A DNA stretch of 20,726 bases from Plakobranchus ocellatus (Eukaryota; Mollusca; Gastropoda; Plakobranchidae), in NCBI GenBank assembly GCA_019648995.1, contig BLXT01005595.1, forward strand, positions 2,026,277 through 2,047,002, read 5' to 3'. Below are positions 1 to 11,800 of this stretch, piece by piece (within the stretch, counting starts at the first letter, position 1; every line of letters starts with the position of its first letter). Below the pieces are notes generated by a model, which saw nothing but the letters and a program-made list of their open reading frames with translations, ran no database searches and was not told the DNA's origin. The translations under genes and the position numbers were made by a program.

Positions 1-2815
1 GGGGAGCGAAAAGAATTGGCAACAGTGTGCGAATGTCTAGATCTAGATCGAAGACGTGCGTATTCAGTGTCAGGGTCACCAGTTTTAGGATGTAACAAAG
101 CAACGTCGATATATTTTGATAACTTTAATGATCAAAATCCAACAATCAGACAGACGAACAAATAGACACAGTTCTTCAGTTGTCCAGCGAAGTAAGCCGG
201 TCTTCAGTCCCCCAGGCAGCTGTGTAGTGTGTAGTTTTTTATCCGTGCACAGTAGGAAGTGTCTAGCAGTCCTAGGTCTACAAATTATAAGCAATGTATA
301 ATGGTCCCTACAATAGCATTGGGTTAGAGATAGAATTAGATCTAGATCTAGTTTCAGCCTGAGTTGCAACCTTTTTTTCCATTGCACGGTTCTTTCGTGC
401 ATTTGCACACTGTTTGTGTCTTTTGTTGACCCTAGGAATCTTTCAAAACAGGAGATAGCAAATGAGAAGGAAGAAACAGTTGGAATTTTGTGAGAATTAG
501 CACTCAGTTGACAGTTTTCAAACTTCAAGTAAACAAAAAAGGAAAGCTGGAAGTAGGGATAAAGTCGGTGGTAACTAGGAACTCTCCCTACACTTCCTGA
601 GGAATGAAAACGAGGCCTTCTTTTTATGTAGTAAACCTCGCTCCTTTCTAGGTATATTCGTCAATCGTAGGGGAAAATCGGACGAAATATCCCCATCGAA
701 ATAGCGAATATTTTACTCGTAGGATTCAGTTCGGAATGAAGAGTTCGGATTGTAACGAACGATCCGATACCAAACACTTTATCAAAGTAGATCTGTACGG
801 GGTTGTACGAAACCTGTCGTCAAGGGCTTTTTTACGATTGGTTTACGAATTTTACCAATTTTGGGGTTTAATATGGATCAGAATTTGCCTTCAAAATACA
901 TTTTAGAGGTAAATTTTTAATATTTTGATGGTTATTTTTGGTAAACTGATTGTTGGGCTAGTTGAAAATAGTAATACTTGAAAATCCATATCCGACTCAA
1001 TTTCCAAGTTAACTCTATGTAGTCGATCTGGCACTCCTCCCCTTAAGAGAAGAGAGTAGTTTTCAGCTCCTGTAGTTAGAGGTTTTTATGTAAACTCAAT
1101 CATGCAGGACAAAATCTTGACTCATTTTCTGATATTGCTACACAGAAGTGTTTTCTAAGACACTTGAATGTGCAGGAAAAACTTGCAACTTGGAACATCT
1201 TGCTCTTATGAAAGAAATGAGTCAAAGAGGCAAGGCAAAGATTAAGTAAGTTAAAAAATAAAACTGGAATAGATGGATCAGGGTTTCAAAATCTGGATGA
1301 TACAAGCTTACAAAGAATATTTGGACCGAGAAATCAGGAAAAAAATTATGGTCATCTTACCTGCTTCAGATCTGGCACCAATGAGTTGATGACATAATCA
1401 TTTGAGAGATGTCTCTATAGAGACTGTTTGTGAACATATCACCCACTGAAAAATAAGTTTTATGCATTCAGAAGAGGACCCAGTCTTAGATAGCAAATGG
1501 TATCAAGCAAAACCATATTCTCCCAAATGCTATTGCGAATCTTGTCACAAATGACTTAGTGCTGTTTAGTTATGATCTAGTTGAGCACTGCCTGTGACAA
1601 TGAGCTCTTTTTAATAGACCAAAGTACAAAAATCACTCCAAGTCTTGCCGAAAATTGAGCAAAAGGTTCATTTATTTGAATCAAGTATGATTTCAGAACA
1701 GCAATTTATTTTCAACAATTACCTAGATCTACAAGCTCTCTAACATCAGGGGTTTATCTTTCAGCAGTCTTTCAGCAGTCTCTGCAAGCTCTCCCAATGA
1801 TCTCACAACCATTCTTATATAACCACCACCCACAGCTTGTAGAAAGCACTAACTATTCAGTGAATAGGCTAATAAGTCCAACCAGCTCTTTCCAGAATCT
1901 AGTTGATTCACCAAATTATGTCATCAAGGTTAGTTAAAAATATTGGCCAATCAAACTTCCCCATCTTATACATATTCATCATCTAACAACTTCTTGTAAA
2001 CTGTGTTCCCACACCTTCAAGACCTTCTAGAAATCTCTAGATCTAAAAAAGTAAACAAAGCTAAAACTGAAATAGTACTAAACTAAAAATAGGTCTAATC
2101 TAGTCCTACTCAAATAACAAGATCAAAACACAATACAATCTATTCTGAATCTAGATCCAGACTCTTCACGCTAGTAGCAATCAGTTGTCACAAACTGGAT
2201 GTCAAAAGTTAAGAATTTTATTGGACTAGTTACTTGCCACTAAATGTATCATTTTTTTGACAAAACTGCAAATTTTTCAGTTAATTCTCTTTTTTTGGTC
2301 CTAAACCCCTAGTCTTTTATGGCCATCACTTGATAAACTTTAATTTTGTTTCCATATTATATGACACACCCTCTACCCATACACCTTTTGACCCAAGGTA
2401 AATCATTCACTAGTGGCACTGGATGATTTTACACTAGGGCCTCTGAAAAATTTTCCTTGACTCAAAAAAAAAAGGTAAAAATACAATCATCAAACTTACA
2501 TTCATCTTTTTAGAGAATCAGGAAAGAGAGGCATAAGGTTTTTTTTTTGTTCTCTGTAAATGTGTACAGTGTAAGCTTACACAGTAATGCTTGTAACTTA
2601 ATGATAATGTCCAAAGTGTGACTTGTGCCTGATCTTCCCTGATTTCCTCACTATTGAGCTCTGTGAGTTTCAGCTTTCTGGCTTTGATACCTTAAAATTT
2701 GACTCTTCACTTCATCCTTCCCTCTATAACTGCTCCCTCAATTGAACCAATACATAAGATTTTCAAAAAGATGATCTTTTTCACTGAGTGCTTTTTTTTT
2801 TTTTTATTCCCAAAG
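1..2815. other. Upstream or intronic sequence without recognised gene
   Basis: This stretch precedes exon A. It contains AGATCTAG-type repeats (36-49, 338-351), a CpG-retaining patch (about 541-860) and otherwise AT-rich sequence with poly-T runs. I found no exon for helicase motifs Q to Ib, which should lie upstream of exon A. The missing part is either before position 1 or lost from the assembly. Confidence 0.6.
873..908 (+). CDS. Possible alternative first coding exon (speculative)
   Basis: An ATG with A at -3 and G at +4 opens the peptide MDQNLPSKYILE, followed by GAG|gtaaat, an acceptable donor at 909. It sits at the 3' edge of a CpG-retaining patch (about 541-860), in contrast to the CpG-poor introns. 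The exit phase of 0 matches exon A. If joined to A, it would give a short-N-terminus isoform without helicase motif I. No family similarity supports it, and it may be chance. Confidence 0.2.
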
Positions 2816-2860
2816 ATTTTGGATGATGCAGACATCTTGGCAAGAAGATTTGAAGACGAG
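2816..2860 (+). CDS. TDRD12: Exon A: motif II region of DEAD-like domain
   Basis: This 45-nt, 15-codon exon has phase 0 at both ends. The acceptor follows a long T tract and reads tttattcccaaag; the donor is GAG|gtaaac. It translates to ILDDADILARRFEDE. The DDAD stretch sits where DEAD-box proteins have D-E-A-D (Walker B), so the catalytic glutamate position is aspartate here. It joins directly to exon B, as expected for the helix that follows motif II. No exon upstream of it could be identified with confidence in this window. Confidence 0.75.
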
Positions 2861-5800
2861 GTAAACATACCTGACTGTGATGTTTTGTGGACAGCTTTTT
2901 ATTAAGAGATATATTATGGAGACTAGCCCTAAAAGTCAGCTGTTGCATATTAAAGCACATTTTCTCTCTTTAAGATTTTTAAAATAAAAGTTCAAAACCT
3001 GCACTGGATGACATTCAACGTAGTTCTATACAGTTTTCACTGGTAAAATTATTTTTAAAAAGTCAAGGATTTTAAAACATTTTTATGCGCATTTCCTTAA
3101 TCTGCAGTGTGTTGACATAATGGTCTCGTTAAGACTTAGGCAAAATGAAACTGAAGCATTGCAGTCAAATAATTTTTTTTTTTTTCTGAAAAACAGCAAA
3201 AAGAATTTAGGTTAAAATGTTTGCATGCTGATGCTATGGAACTGGTTGGAAGCCAGCTATAGTTCTTAAATCTATGTGATTCAATATTTGGCCACATAAA
3301 AATAAATTAAGCCAATTGTTCAAAGGGCAATGCATGATTATGAATTTTTTTTCAGCATTTCACTCTTGTATTGGATAGAGATAAGTCTGTTTTGCTTAAT
3401 TATTATGTCATCTCATAGCACAAAAACATAAAAGGAAAGGAGTAACATTACATTGGAGTAATGAAAAGCAATAGAACACTGAGATGCAGAAGGTGAATAT
3501 AAAAATTGATTTACAGAGAACACATGTAACATTGTACTACAGAGAATTAATGCAGTGAGTAAGAGAGGTTTAATGTAACACAGACTTAACACTGAATTGC
3601 AGAGGATCAAAGTAACACTGTGTTACAGGGATAACGGACCACTGTTTTAAATAGTAAAATTTAGAAAAAGGCATCAGTAATTTCAGTTTTATTCTTTAAT
3701 TTGTTTTGTAATTACCAAGGAATAATTTCTAGTGTGCAACTGTTTTTTCTTCTTTTTCACTTTGCATTACACTTGAGCTGCCCTTTATCTTTTGGATTCT
3801 AGGTTTTATATTGTCTTTACTGCTGAATGGTGACCTTGCCCAGTTATCTTTGAACTTTTTATACAAAACTTGGTATATTCCAGATTGATGATATCATGCA
3901 GCAGTTTAGGCTGGTACAAAGAGGCAGAATCGGACAGCAAGTAGCACCCTTTCAAGTTATGATGTTTGCGTCACGGTGGACGGATGGACTGGATCAGTTC
4001 CGCCTGAAATACACTCGGGAACCTATCATTGTCATTTCCTCTCGTGTGGAAGCATCTGTTTATGGAGGCATCAAGCAGGTAAATTTTTATGACAAAATGA
4101 CATGCACATCTGATCTGACAAGCATTGCTTTGCCTGAGAAAAGGGAAGGTGGACACCCTTGTGTTCTATTTTCCAGGTGTGCATTCTTAAATCCTAATCA
4201 ATGTTTCTCTTCTTGTTGATTGACTTATAATGTGCAGCAACTTCTTGTGGTCATGATTCAGACTCTCTGCTACTAATATTTGTCGTCATTGTATAAGGAT
4301 ATATGTGTTTGCTGTGCTAACTTGAAAGGAGTGACCTCACCTAACATTTAAAGTTTGGTTTTTCTATGCGTGCAACAAATCTGAAGTTAAGAATAGGGTG
4401 TCCAGGGAAGTCGGAAAAAAGTCGGATTTTTAATTCTTGGTCGCAAAAGTTGGATTTTGGTAGGAAAAAAAAATTGCCCGAGGGGAGTTGGTTAGGTTCG
4501 TTGGCGGCATTAAAAATGCAAATTTATCCAAGTGCGGCATGTACGACGCCATTTTGTTTTGTTGACCTAGAAGCAGGCAGCGCATGCGCATGTAGACGAT
4601 GCTTATATCGATTGTTCTGACCTGAAGCCTATGTAGTATTAGGCTATATAACGTTATCTTTTAACAATATTGTTGATATTGTACCGCGAGACTTATGTTT
4701 CTTTCTTCATGCCATGCCTCATTTACCTAAAGTTGGATATTGTTACAGTTTACCACTTCAACAAACACTTGTAATTTGGCATTCACAAAGGATGATAAAC
4801 TTGTTTTCATATTAGCATAAGATTTAGATATCTAGATCTGTTTCTAGGATTGCAGCTGTAGGTAGATCTACCTGTGCGATAAGTGTTTAGAGTGTTGTAC
4901 AAGAGAATCTCGACGGACTCAACTGATCAAATCTACATCTAGGCCTAGCCCTAGAATTTAGCTCTAGATCTAGATTAGATTACGATTCTAGATGAGACTA
5001 TAATTTAGAATCTTGATCAAGACACTACATAAATTTTTAGATCTAGATCTAGAATCAAAGGATTTTGAACAGCCTCTTAGAGCTACTTATTCACGTCATT
5101 GTAAAGACAATGACATTCATCATGGGAAAGTGTTATTTTAATCCCGAGTGGTTGTCGGATCCAAAATTTTCTGAAGAATGGTTGATGGAAATTCCTAATG
5201 AAAAGACAGAATTTAAATGTAAGTACTGTTCACAGACCTATATTATTGGACAGTCTGGCATCAAAGCACTAATTTCTCATATGGACTGTAAAAAGCATGC
5301 AAAGGCACAAGCCAGTAGTTGTGGATCTAGATCTTTGTTATCCTATGCAAAGATAAGCACAAACAGCACCAGCTCGAGTGCGAGAATTCAAGCAGAAAAA
5401 GGAAAAGTGATGAGCTGGTGGCTTTAAAATCTAAGAGGAAGAGAACAGAGCTTGACATTGATCTTTTAGTGAAGTCAGCTGATGAGATGGTAGAAAAGGC
5501 AGTAAAGGCACCAGCAAAAAAGGCCCATGAATTAATTGTTAAGAGCCTGGCTATGAAAAGTGATGCCTCTAAAAAGAAAAAGGACCTAGAATCCCTCTCT
5601 TCTCTCATTCTAGAGAGAGAAGCAGAGTTGATGCAGTGATGTTGACAAAACTGAAACTTGTACATAGTGTAAATAGTTGCTACAGGGAAGATTAATATAA
5701 TGTCTTAATGTGAATGCAAGTAAGGTAGAAGACTCATAACAGATCAGTAGACATGGACACTTATTGGTTGCTATTATTGTACATAGTGGCAACCACAAGT

Positions 5801-8800
5801 GGGAGTAATTGATTGACACAAGAACAATGGAAAAACTTATCTGACAAGCAAGAAGAACACAAGAGGTAGCTTTTAAAGTTCTCTTTTTTTTTCTGCTGCT
5901 ACTGTTTTTAGGCCGTGATAATGGTAGGATTTTTAAAATTATGGTAGGATTTTTGAAGACCTGACTTCCCTGGACACCCTGTAAGAATGCGGAAGTCACC
6001 CATCTACATCTAAGAGTGCCTTCCTTCTCATTGTATTCTATATTGACCTTCTATCCCATAATAGCAAAACATCTGGGAGAACCATTCCTGCATGCCTCCT
6101 GAGTCAACGTTGCCACTCTTATATTACCCTGAATAGACATGCTGAAAAATCAGTGCACTCTATCTGCAGAATAGGCTTTTCTCTCTGCTGTTATAACTAA
6201 GCCAGAGATATAAGATTGTGGGAAATCATAGACAAGGCTGGATTGTTTTGAATGCACCTCATATTTTGCCAGTTTTGCTTTAAATCTGGTGATGCACAGC
6301 TCTTTTGGAATTCTGGCCAAACTTTTGTCTTGGACAAACAATTTTGTACATCTTCATTCAAAATCTGCCCAGGATAGCATCTTTCATGTGAAACTTAAGA
6401 TAATCTTTATTAGAGATGAGCATAGATTTTCCTACAAGTAGATGCAAAAACATCATAAATTTTTTTGATGTTATGCCTCAGAAGGTGTGCAAACTGTCCT
6501 ACCAGGCTGTTCAAACCTGCCTACAATGCAGTCCAGCACTTGTAAGCTACTCAGATAAACTGCAAAATAAACTAATGTCTGTTCAATATTCCAGGTTACC
6601 ATTTTATCTCTAACAGAAAAAAAAGATTTCTGTGTTTTGAATCCTTCTCTAATGAAGAAGACAAACAAAACATTTTTCTATTTTTTTTTTTTTTGAAAAA
6701 CAAAAAAAAAAAGGGCAAAGTGGGCAAATGAACTTTTTGAATTGTTTAACACTACTACACAACTCAAGACACTAAGGATTATATTGTATATTGATATCCA
6801 TTATTTTGGCCCTTAATGCTTCACTTCAAAGAAATGAACTATTTAGCAGAAAAAAAATGGCAGTAATGTATTTACTTGCAAGTTGTAAGTAGATATACAT
6901 GACCTTTTACCTCACTTCAAGTAATATATATAATAATATAGATAATAATTTAGGATGTATATTTGCCTATAACTTAAAAATTGTAGCAACACAATTTTCT
7001 AAAGTTCTTGAGAGTAGGAGCATTTATGAAATACAGCATCTTTGTTAAGCATATCATAGCAATGTGTCAAGTTTTGTGTGCATCAAATAATTCATAATTT
7101 TTAATGGTTCTACTTAGAATATGACCCACATAAGGCCAGCAAATAGGGTATGTATGTTTTAAAAGTGCAGGAGCAAATGGATTCAGAAGAACAGCCATTT
7201 TCAAGGCTTTCTCTGCATTGTTGCTATAATAGTGGATTCATAAGAACAGCCATTTTGAAGGTTTTCTCTGTATGTGTTGCTACAATGGTGCAGGAGCAAA
7301 TGGATTCAGAACAGCCATTTTCAAGGCTTTCTCTGCATTGTTGCTATAATAGTGAAAGGCAAATAAATTCATAAAAACAGCGATTTTGAAGGTTTTCTCT
7401 GCATGTGTTGCTACAATGATGCAGGAGCAAATGGATTCAGAGGAGCAGCCATTTTCAAGGCTTTCTCTGCATGTGTTGCTACAATGGTGCAGGAGCAAAT
7501 GGATTAAAAAAAACAGCCATTTTCAAGGTTTTTTTCTGCATGTGTTGCTACAATGGTGCAGGAGCAAATGGATTCAGAAGAAGAGCCATTTTGAAAGTTT
7601 TCATTATGAACAGACATTTTGAAAATTTCCTTCAAAGTTTATGAGGCTTTACCAAAAGGCAACATCTATGAAAAATTGTTCTTCAATTACATTTTTGACC
7701 TTTTGAAAAATTTCTTTTACATTTATGTGTGCATACTTTTGTATAGTTTGGGGAAGTCAGGTGTGTTTTAATTACATTTTAGATATAGTGAAGCTTAGTT
7801 TTTTTCTTGGCCAACATATAAGAAATTGAAAAAGCATCATATTGAGAAAGAAAGAAAAAAAACTACCAAAGTGCTTGTTTCTCTTAACTTCTAAGTGCCA
7901 CCACTGACTTATTAAAACTGTTTGGAGCATATGCCAAGTAGTTGTGGTAGCTAAAAAGTAAATAAAAATCCTTGCATCTGTAATGCATACAGTGATTTTT
8001 GTTCAAATTTCCTTATCTCCCAATCCAGGTCGTTAGTATGTCCAAATGGGAGCAGCGGCTGTCCACATTCTGTGCTCTCCTGGATACATTAGTCTACACT
8101 GACAAGAGAGTCGTGGCTTTCACATCAGATGCAGATGAAGCTGTGGAGATGTGGAAAGTAATGACTAAAAGCTGCGTTTTTTTTTCCCTATTTGTTGTAA
8201 CTGATGTCACTGAATGTAGAAAATATTGGAATTGTAGGTACAATGGAGATATAGCTGATCTTGTAACATGACCTAATTGCAAGAGACCAAATCAGTTCTG
8301 AAAAAGTCATGTATGTATGGTATAGTAACTGATGCTCACAAGATTCAGGGACATATGAGTAGGATTGACCAGTCTAAGTAGAATTTTTAGAAGCAAGAGT
8401 GGAAGCATGATTGTGATGGACTGGACCAATTTACATGACAAAGCTGACAGAGATTGAATCAATGTCTTTGAAAAATTATTTTTTTTTAATGTTTCACCAC
8501 AAGATAAACAAGACATAAGTAAATATTACTACAGAGTATAAATTTACATTTGTTACAAATAAAAATAAGCCTAAAGTCCATTGATTATGCAGGTTTTTTT
8601 TTACACAACAGAAATGCGAATCAATGAAAATTTGAAATATTCTCCTTTGATGTGTACAAAAGACCTAATTTCCATCATCGCTGTTATTAGTCATCATGAG
8701 TTAGCAAGACGAAGCTCAAGTTTATGCACAAGTATTGGTTTTTATTGCTTAATTTGAAGAAGATGATTGACATCAGAACCAGTCATCCTCGATAAGGAAC

Positions 8801-11800
8801 CCTGGATCTAGACTTTAAAACTTTGAACTTTGTCTTGATGATATAGGGAAAACAAAGAGTGGATAGAGTTATGCACACAAAAAAATTTTTTTAAATAGGG
8901 TAGCACTTTAAATTTTCTGTCTAGTCTGAATTCATGAAAGTGTTAACATCCAAAAGCCTTGACCAGGTAATGGTTGAGGACAGCAAGTGTGACTGTTGAC
9001 TTCCTGAACAAAAAAAAAATTTTTCCAGAGCAACAGGCCAATTAAGGATGCAAATTTTGTTAGTGTTAAAAAATCTTGAAATTGTAAGGCTGGTATCTGT
9101 ACTAACATGCAGACATATCATACTGCAGGCTGCCAAATCTCGAGGAGCATACTGCCTGCTAATCCACCAGAACCTTCCAGTAGAAGCAGCTACAGAGGCA
9201 AGGGAGCAGTGGCTTCACTCGTCTTACACCAAGCAACTCATTGTTATGGGCAAGTAGAGCATGCCATAGTCAGCATTATTACCCTGAAAACAAGATGATT
9301 TGTTATGTGCATAAAGTTTTAGGGCAGTTGAACATGCACTGTGTAACATTATCATTGTAAATACTCAAGGCATGATTCATGTTGAAAAAGCAAACTTAAT
9401 TCAACAAAGAAAGTAGACTGTTTTATCAATGTTAAAGAATTATTCCATCTTTTTTATATAACCTGTACAAAAAAAAATGTATGCAAGTATTTATAAGGTC
9501 AAACAAATTTTTTTTTAATTTGCAGATTTGGGTCGGCAATTTGAAGAAAAGCCAAAGTAAATATTTTGTGCTTCTCTAGGTTTAAGTTTTAAAGTACTTT
9601 TGATTCTAAAATCACCATATTGTTTTTAACCTTTTCTCACACTCATCCACCTCTCCCCACCATCAAGTTTGTAATCAGCTCATATTCTTTTTCTTTTTGT
9701 TGATTCTTCATACAGTGTGCACTGATCAGTGTTATCAAGATCTGGCCATCACAAATGCCACTGATATAATCCACTATGGTCTGCCTGACTCAAAGACTAA
9801 GTTTGGAAACCGCATGGCCTGCATGTTTGACTACTTCAGGGACAGAACCACAAACGAAGAGGTAGGCTTTGTTCTTAAACTGCTTTAAATTGACAGCAAG
9901 AATGCATGAACCTTTGTCCCTCATACCATAGATGAAGAATTTCAGGGCCAGAACCATGTGCTTTCAAACATTTTGCAATGATAACAGGAAGGCATGAATC
10001 TTTATGATTCATACTATACATGGACGTGGGGTAAAGCCAAGTGTGAAAACCTTTGTTTTCATCTATATAGAACATGCACTGACAGACTCGACTGAAAGAT
10101 CACCTTCCTGGAGGATAAAAATGTACACATTTTCTATGATCTCTTTCAAGTGTTCATTTCCCTCTATTACTTTTCTTTTGCTGGTATTTTTTTTGTTTTT
10201 GTTTTGCGCAACCTTTGGTGGCACATTGTCAGCTATTTAGACTAAAAACCTGCAGGAGCCATTCTATCTGGTTCAAACCTGACTCCCTGCTGGCTCAGTG
10301 AATGCCAAAAAAAGGCCTAAGTTAACAACTTAAGAAGGATTTGATGAAATATGGCAGAAGACACACCCAAAATTTGAAAAAAGGACCATTCTTGCTCTAT
10401 ATTTATTTTTTAGTTTTAAGCTTGACATTCCGGAATTACAAAAATTCAAACTTTGGAGATTTATCTAAGAAAACTGTAAACTACCATAAATAAACAAACT
10501 GAAATTTATTTAATGAGATACTTATTGCTTGCTGCTATTTTTTAATGAGATTGTTTATGTTTATTCTCATTTAAGCTATCTGTATAGGTATGTAATTTGT
10601 ACCAATATTTCAACAACAACAATGACAAAAAAAGTTACCAAACAATCTTAAATTTACTTACCAAAAAACTGCAGAGAAAAACAATATTTCAAGCTTGGTT
10701 ACAGTCAAAATAGTTCTCTAATGCATGATTCACCGCTGTTTGCCACCGCCAACTTAGTTGCGAGGTTCAGCTGGGCACTGTGCTCCAGTGACCCCGTGAC
10801 CCTGTTCTCCAGGCTGCACGGCGAGGATATTTTAAGATTTTTAGGATGGTGTAATTGACAATTTCCCCCAAAATATGCACATTTTGGACCTTAAATAAAG
10901 TTTTGAAGATGGCAAGGCCTACAAGGAACAAAAATATTTATTTTGACTACCATGCAGAGATTAACTTGTGACTAAAACTGCTTTTATAGAGGATTTTATT
11001 TATTAGGTCAGGGTGACACAAATCAGAGAAGACACTCATTAATAAGTTTAATAAGAAACAGAGTATGGTTTCTTGCCAAGCAGAAATGTAAGAAGAAAAG
11101 ATTCCTTTTTTTAATATGAAGCTGACCTCTAGAGTGGTCCACCTCTCGTTTAATGATAAATCCAATCTGAGAAATAATGTTCATGATTTATTTGCAGATT
11201 GCATCATAGGTAAGAGAATCCAGAAATGCATATGACCTCAGCAGATTATTATTTCAGCATGAACTAAGAATATCAGAAAACTGCTATCTTGTAGATAATT
11301 CTTTTATGTTGTATGCAACAAATTATTAGATCTATGAAAATATAACACTTATTTTATAAAAATATCTTCTCTCTCGCTCTTTATTTCTATGTCACTCTCT
11401 CTCTCTTTCTCTGACTCTCTTCATTGTTCTCTGCCTTCTTTTTTCTCTCTATCTGTCTCTGTCTCTATGTGTGTGTGTCTCTCTATCTTTCTCTCTCTCT
11501 CTCTCTCTCTCAATCACTCACTCACTCAATCCGTATACCCCCTCTTATCGCTTCTTTTTTTATCCTGTATGAAACAAACACAGAGGGTTTAGCAATGTTT
11601 TTAGTATATTTTTCTCTTTTACTCGGATAAGTGATTGTAGTTGTTGAGATATTTGTAAGAGGTAGGACATTATTGTGCTTTAAGATTGACCAGCTTCGTT
11701 TTTCATTGCGTTATTTGTGTGTGTGTGGTTTTTTTCTGTTGGCGAGTCTACAAGTTCCCACCCTATTCTCCTGAGAAAAAAAAATTAGAGAAAAATGTAT

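Larger units (their letters stand above)
4395..5980. mobile_element. Non-autonomous hAT-like DNA transposon
   Basis: The 1586-bp element is bounded by perfect 18-bp terminal inverted repeats (AGGGTGTCCAGGGAAGTC) and flanked by a near-perfect 8-bp duplication (ttaagaat / gtaagaat). An 8-bp duplication and AGGGTG-type ends are typical of hAT elements (established family knowledge). It carries subterminal direct repeats near the right end (atggtaggattttt at 5921 and 5941), a promoter-like motif cluster and a BED-like zinc-finger ORF. No RNase-H-like transposase core or hAT dimerisation region is visible, so it is probably mobilised in trans, if at all. It sits in sense orientation in an intron of the TDRD12-like gene. 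Confidence 0.82.
4079..8028 (+). other. Intron B-C (holds hAT-like element and minisatellite)
   Basis: This is the largest intron in the window at 3950 bp. It contains the transposon at 4395-5980 and the 68-bp minisatellite at 7165-7605. The remainder (4079-4386, 5989-7164, 7606-8028) is AT-rich with no coding signal I could support. Confidence 0.8.

Noticed and set aside
85..528. A 147-codon open frame on the minus strand.
   Set aside because: It begins with TTG rather than ATG, has no recognisable domain and no splice or promoter context.
1160..1245. An open stretch between a weak AG and a good donor (AA|gtaagt) that reads ...CAGKTCNLEHLAL..., tempting as helicase motif I.
   Set aside because: The acceptor lacks a pyrimidine tract, the exit phase of 2 does not fit exon A, and the residues around GKT do not resemble the family's motif I.
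3474..3632. Recurrent TAACACTG..TTACAGAGGA-like motif.
   Set aside because: Spacing is irregular and copies are too diverged to define a repeat unit or function.
10720..10830. A GC-richer block that might be a tRNA-derived SINE.
   Set aside because: No A box, B box or tail repeat could be found on either strand.
11389..11630. Overlapping serine/leucine-rich open frames.
   Set aside because: They are produced by the CT-rich microsatellite.
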